Part shown: positions 63,651-64,000 of the stretch, in pieces
How positions within the stretch are numbered: the first letter of the stretch is position 1
Layout: each line of letters begins with the position of its first letter
Origin: a virus
Strand: one strand, 5' to 3'
Virus record (IMG/VR): IMGVR_UViG_3300032053_000017
Coordinates: 1-64,000 of that record
Length of the DNA stretch: 64,000 nt
The notes under the pieces: generated by a model
The model's database searches: none
What the model saw: the letters and a program-made list of their open reading frames with translations, nothing else
What the model was told of the DNA's origin: nothing
Position numbers and translations under genes: made by a program

Positions 63651-64000
63651 GGATCATAGACAGCTCCCCAGAGGGTGGCCTGCAGATCTTCGACTGGGCA
63701 GACAACCTCGAGCAGGGGGCGTTTCACCAGGCGCGTGACATCGCGGCGTTGCCGTTCGCGTTCCATCATGTGGCTGTCATGGCTGACGGGCACCAGGGCT
63801 TTGGGATGCCGATCGGCGGGGTGCTCGCGACGCGCGGCGTCGTGGTCCCGAACGCGGTTGGCGTTGATATCGGCTGCGGGATGATAGCTGTCAGGACCGA
63901 CAGGTCGGTCTTCGGCTTGACGCCGGATACGCTCAAGAGGATCCTTGCAGACGTGCGTAGGACGGTTCCGCTTGGTTTGGGTAAGCGCCATGACCAGTCG
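63647..64000 (+). CDS. rtcB: RtcB RNA ligase, N-terminal part (cut by window end)
   Basis: Joins 2',3'-cyclic-phosphate or 3'-phosphate RNA ends to 5'-OH ends in a GTP- and Mn-dependent way. The visible 118 residues include ADGHQGFGMPIGGV and VPNAVGVDIGCGM with a metal-binding Cys, both hallmarks of RtcB. TTG start after GAGGAGGGA. With the RNA ligase at 17732 and a large tRNA set, it could repair tRNAs cut by host anticodon nucleases. The C-terminal two thirds lies outside the window. Confidence 0.88.
   Translation, partial: MRIIDSSPEGGLQIFDWADNLEQGAFHQARDIAALPFAFHHVAVMADGHQGFGMPIGGVLATRGVVVPNAVGVDIGCGMIAVRTDRSVFGLTPDTLKRILADVRRTVPLGLGKRHDQS

Overview
The window is one uninterrupted stretch of a tailed double-stranded DNA phage (Caudoviricetes). 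It carries about 100 tightly packed genes, all on the + strand, most overlapping by 1-4 bases (ATGA, TAATG, GTGA junctions). It has terminase, portal, Mu-F-like head protein, tape measure and tail-lysin genes, and no integrase, rRNA or CRISPR array. It is G+C rich. A mucin-like surface protein near the right end (62619-63650) is built of Thr-Pro-Thr/Ala/Asp repeats of the kind common in exported Chloroflexota proteins. I therefore suspect a Chloroflexota host, with modest confidence. No major capsid gene is recognisable, so it probably lies just outside the window.

Layout: 0-6.4 kb holds the end of the tape measure, RNase HII, two tail hub/baseplate proteins and a large tail-associated lysin. 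6.4-14.7 kb holds small unknown genes, a homing-type endonuclease, a DUF932 protein, a PC4-like protein, zinc-ribbon proteins, a SLOG protein and membrane proteins. 14.7-27.5 kb is replication and expression: a uracil-DNA glycosylase/family A DNA polymerase fusion, RNA ligase, DNA methyltransferase, DnaB-like helicase, primase, a sigma factor, a probable ssDNA-binding protein and a RecA/UvsX recombinase.

28.3-36.3 kb is the most unusual region. It encodes an all-alpha dCTP/dUTP pyrophosphatase-like enzyme, myo-inositol-1-phosphate synthase, a probable ADDT/aGPT-PPlase-type base-modification protein, a dual-specificity phosphatase, a P-loop kinase of the 5-hydroxymethyl-dU DNA kinase family, a cytosine-C5 methyltransferase homologue, a deoxynucleotide kinase fused to a uracil-DNA-glycosylase-like domain, and a thymidylate-synthase-family enzyme. 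The last has Asp at the position that selects dCMP in T4 dCMP hydroxymethylase. Together they read as a pathway for making and then hypermodifying a 5-hydroxymethylpyrimidine in phage DNA.

36.5-55.6 kb holds a deoxyribosyltransferase, a Cas4/RecB-like nuclease, small and large terminase, portal, head morphogenesis, metallophosphoesterase, an HK97-gp10-like neck protein, a RuvC-like resolvase, two GroES-like proteins, a second phosphatase and many small proteins.

55.6-60.2 kb begins with a consensus promoter and a small ORF ended by a strong terminator. A cluster of 27 tRNA genes plus one degenerate one follows, with two HNH endonucleases, a DUF4326 protein and several structured RNA-like elements between them. 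The tRNAs are odd: five have C instead of U at position 33, two Leu tRNAs have short variable loops, two CAT tRNAs look like initiators, and one Thr tRNA has a 31-nt T loop. 60.2-64 kb holds small proteins, peptide deformylase, the repeat-rich surface protein and the start of RtcB RNA ligase, which is cut by the window end.
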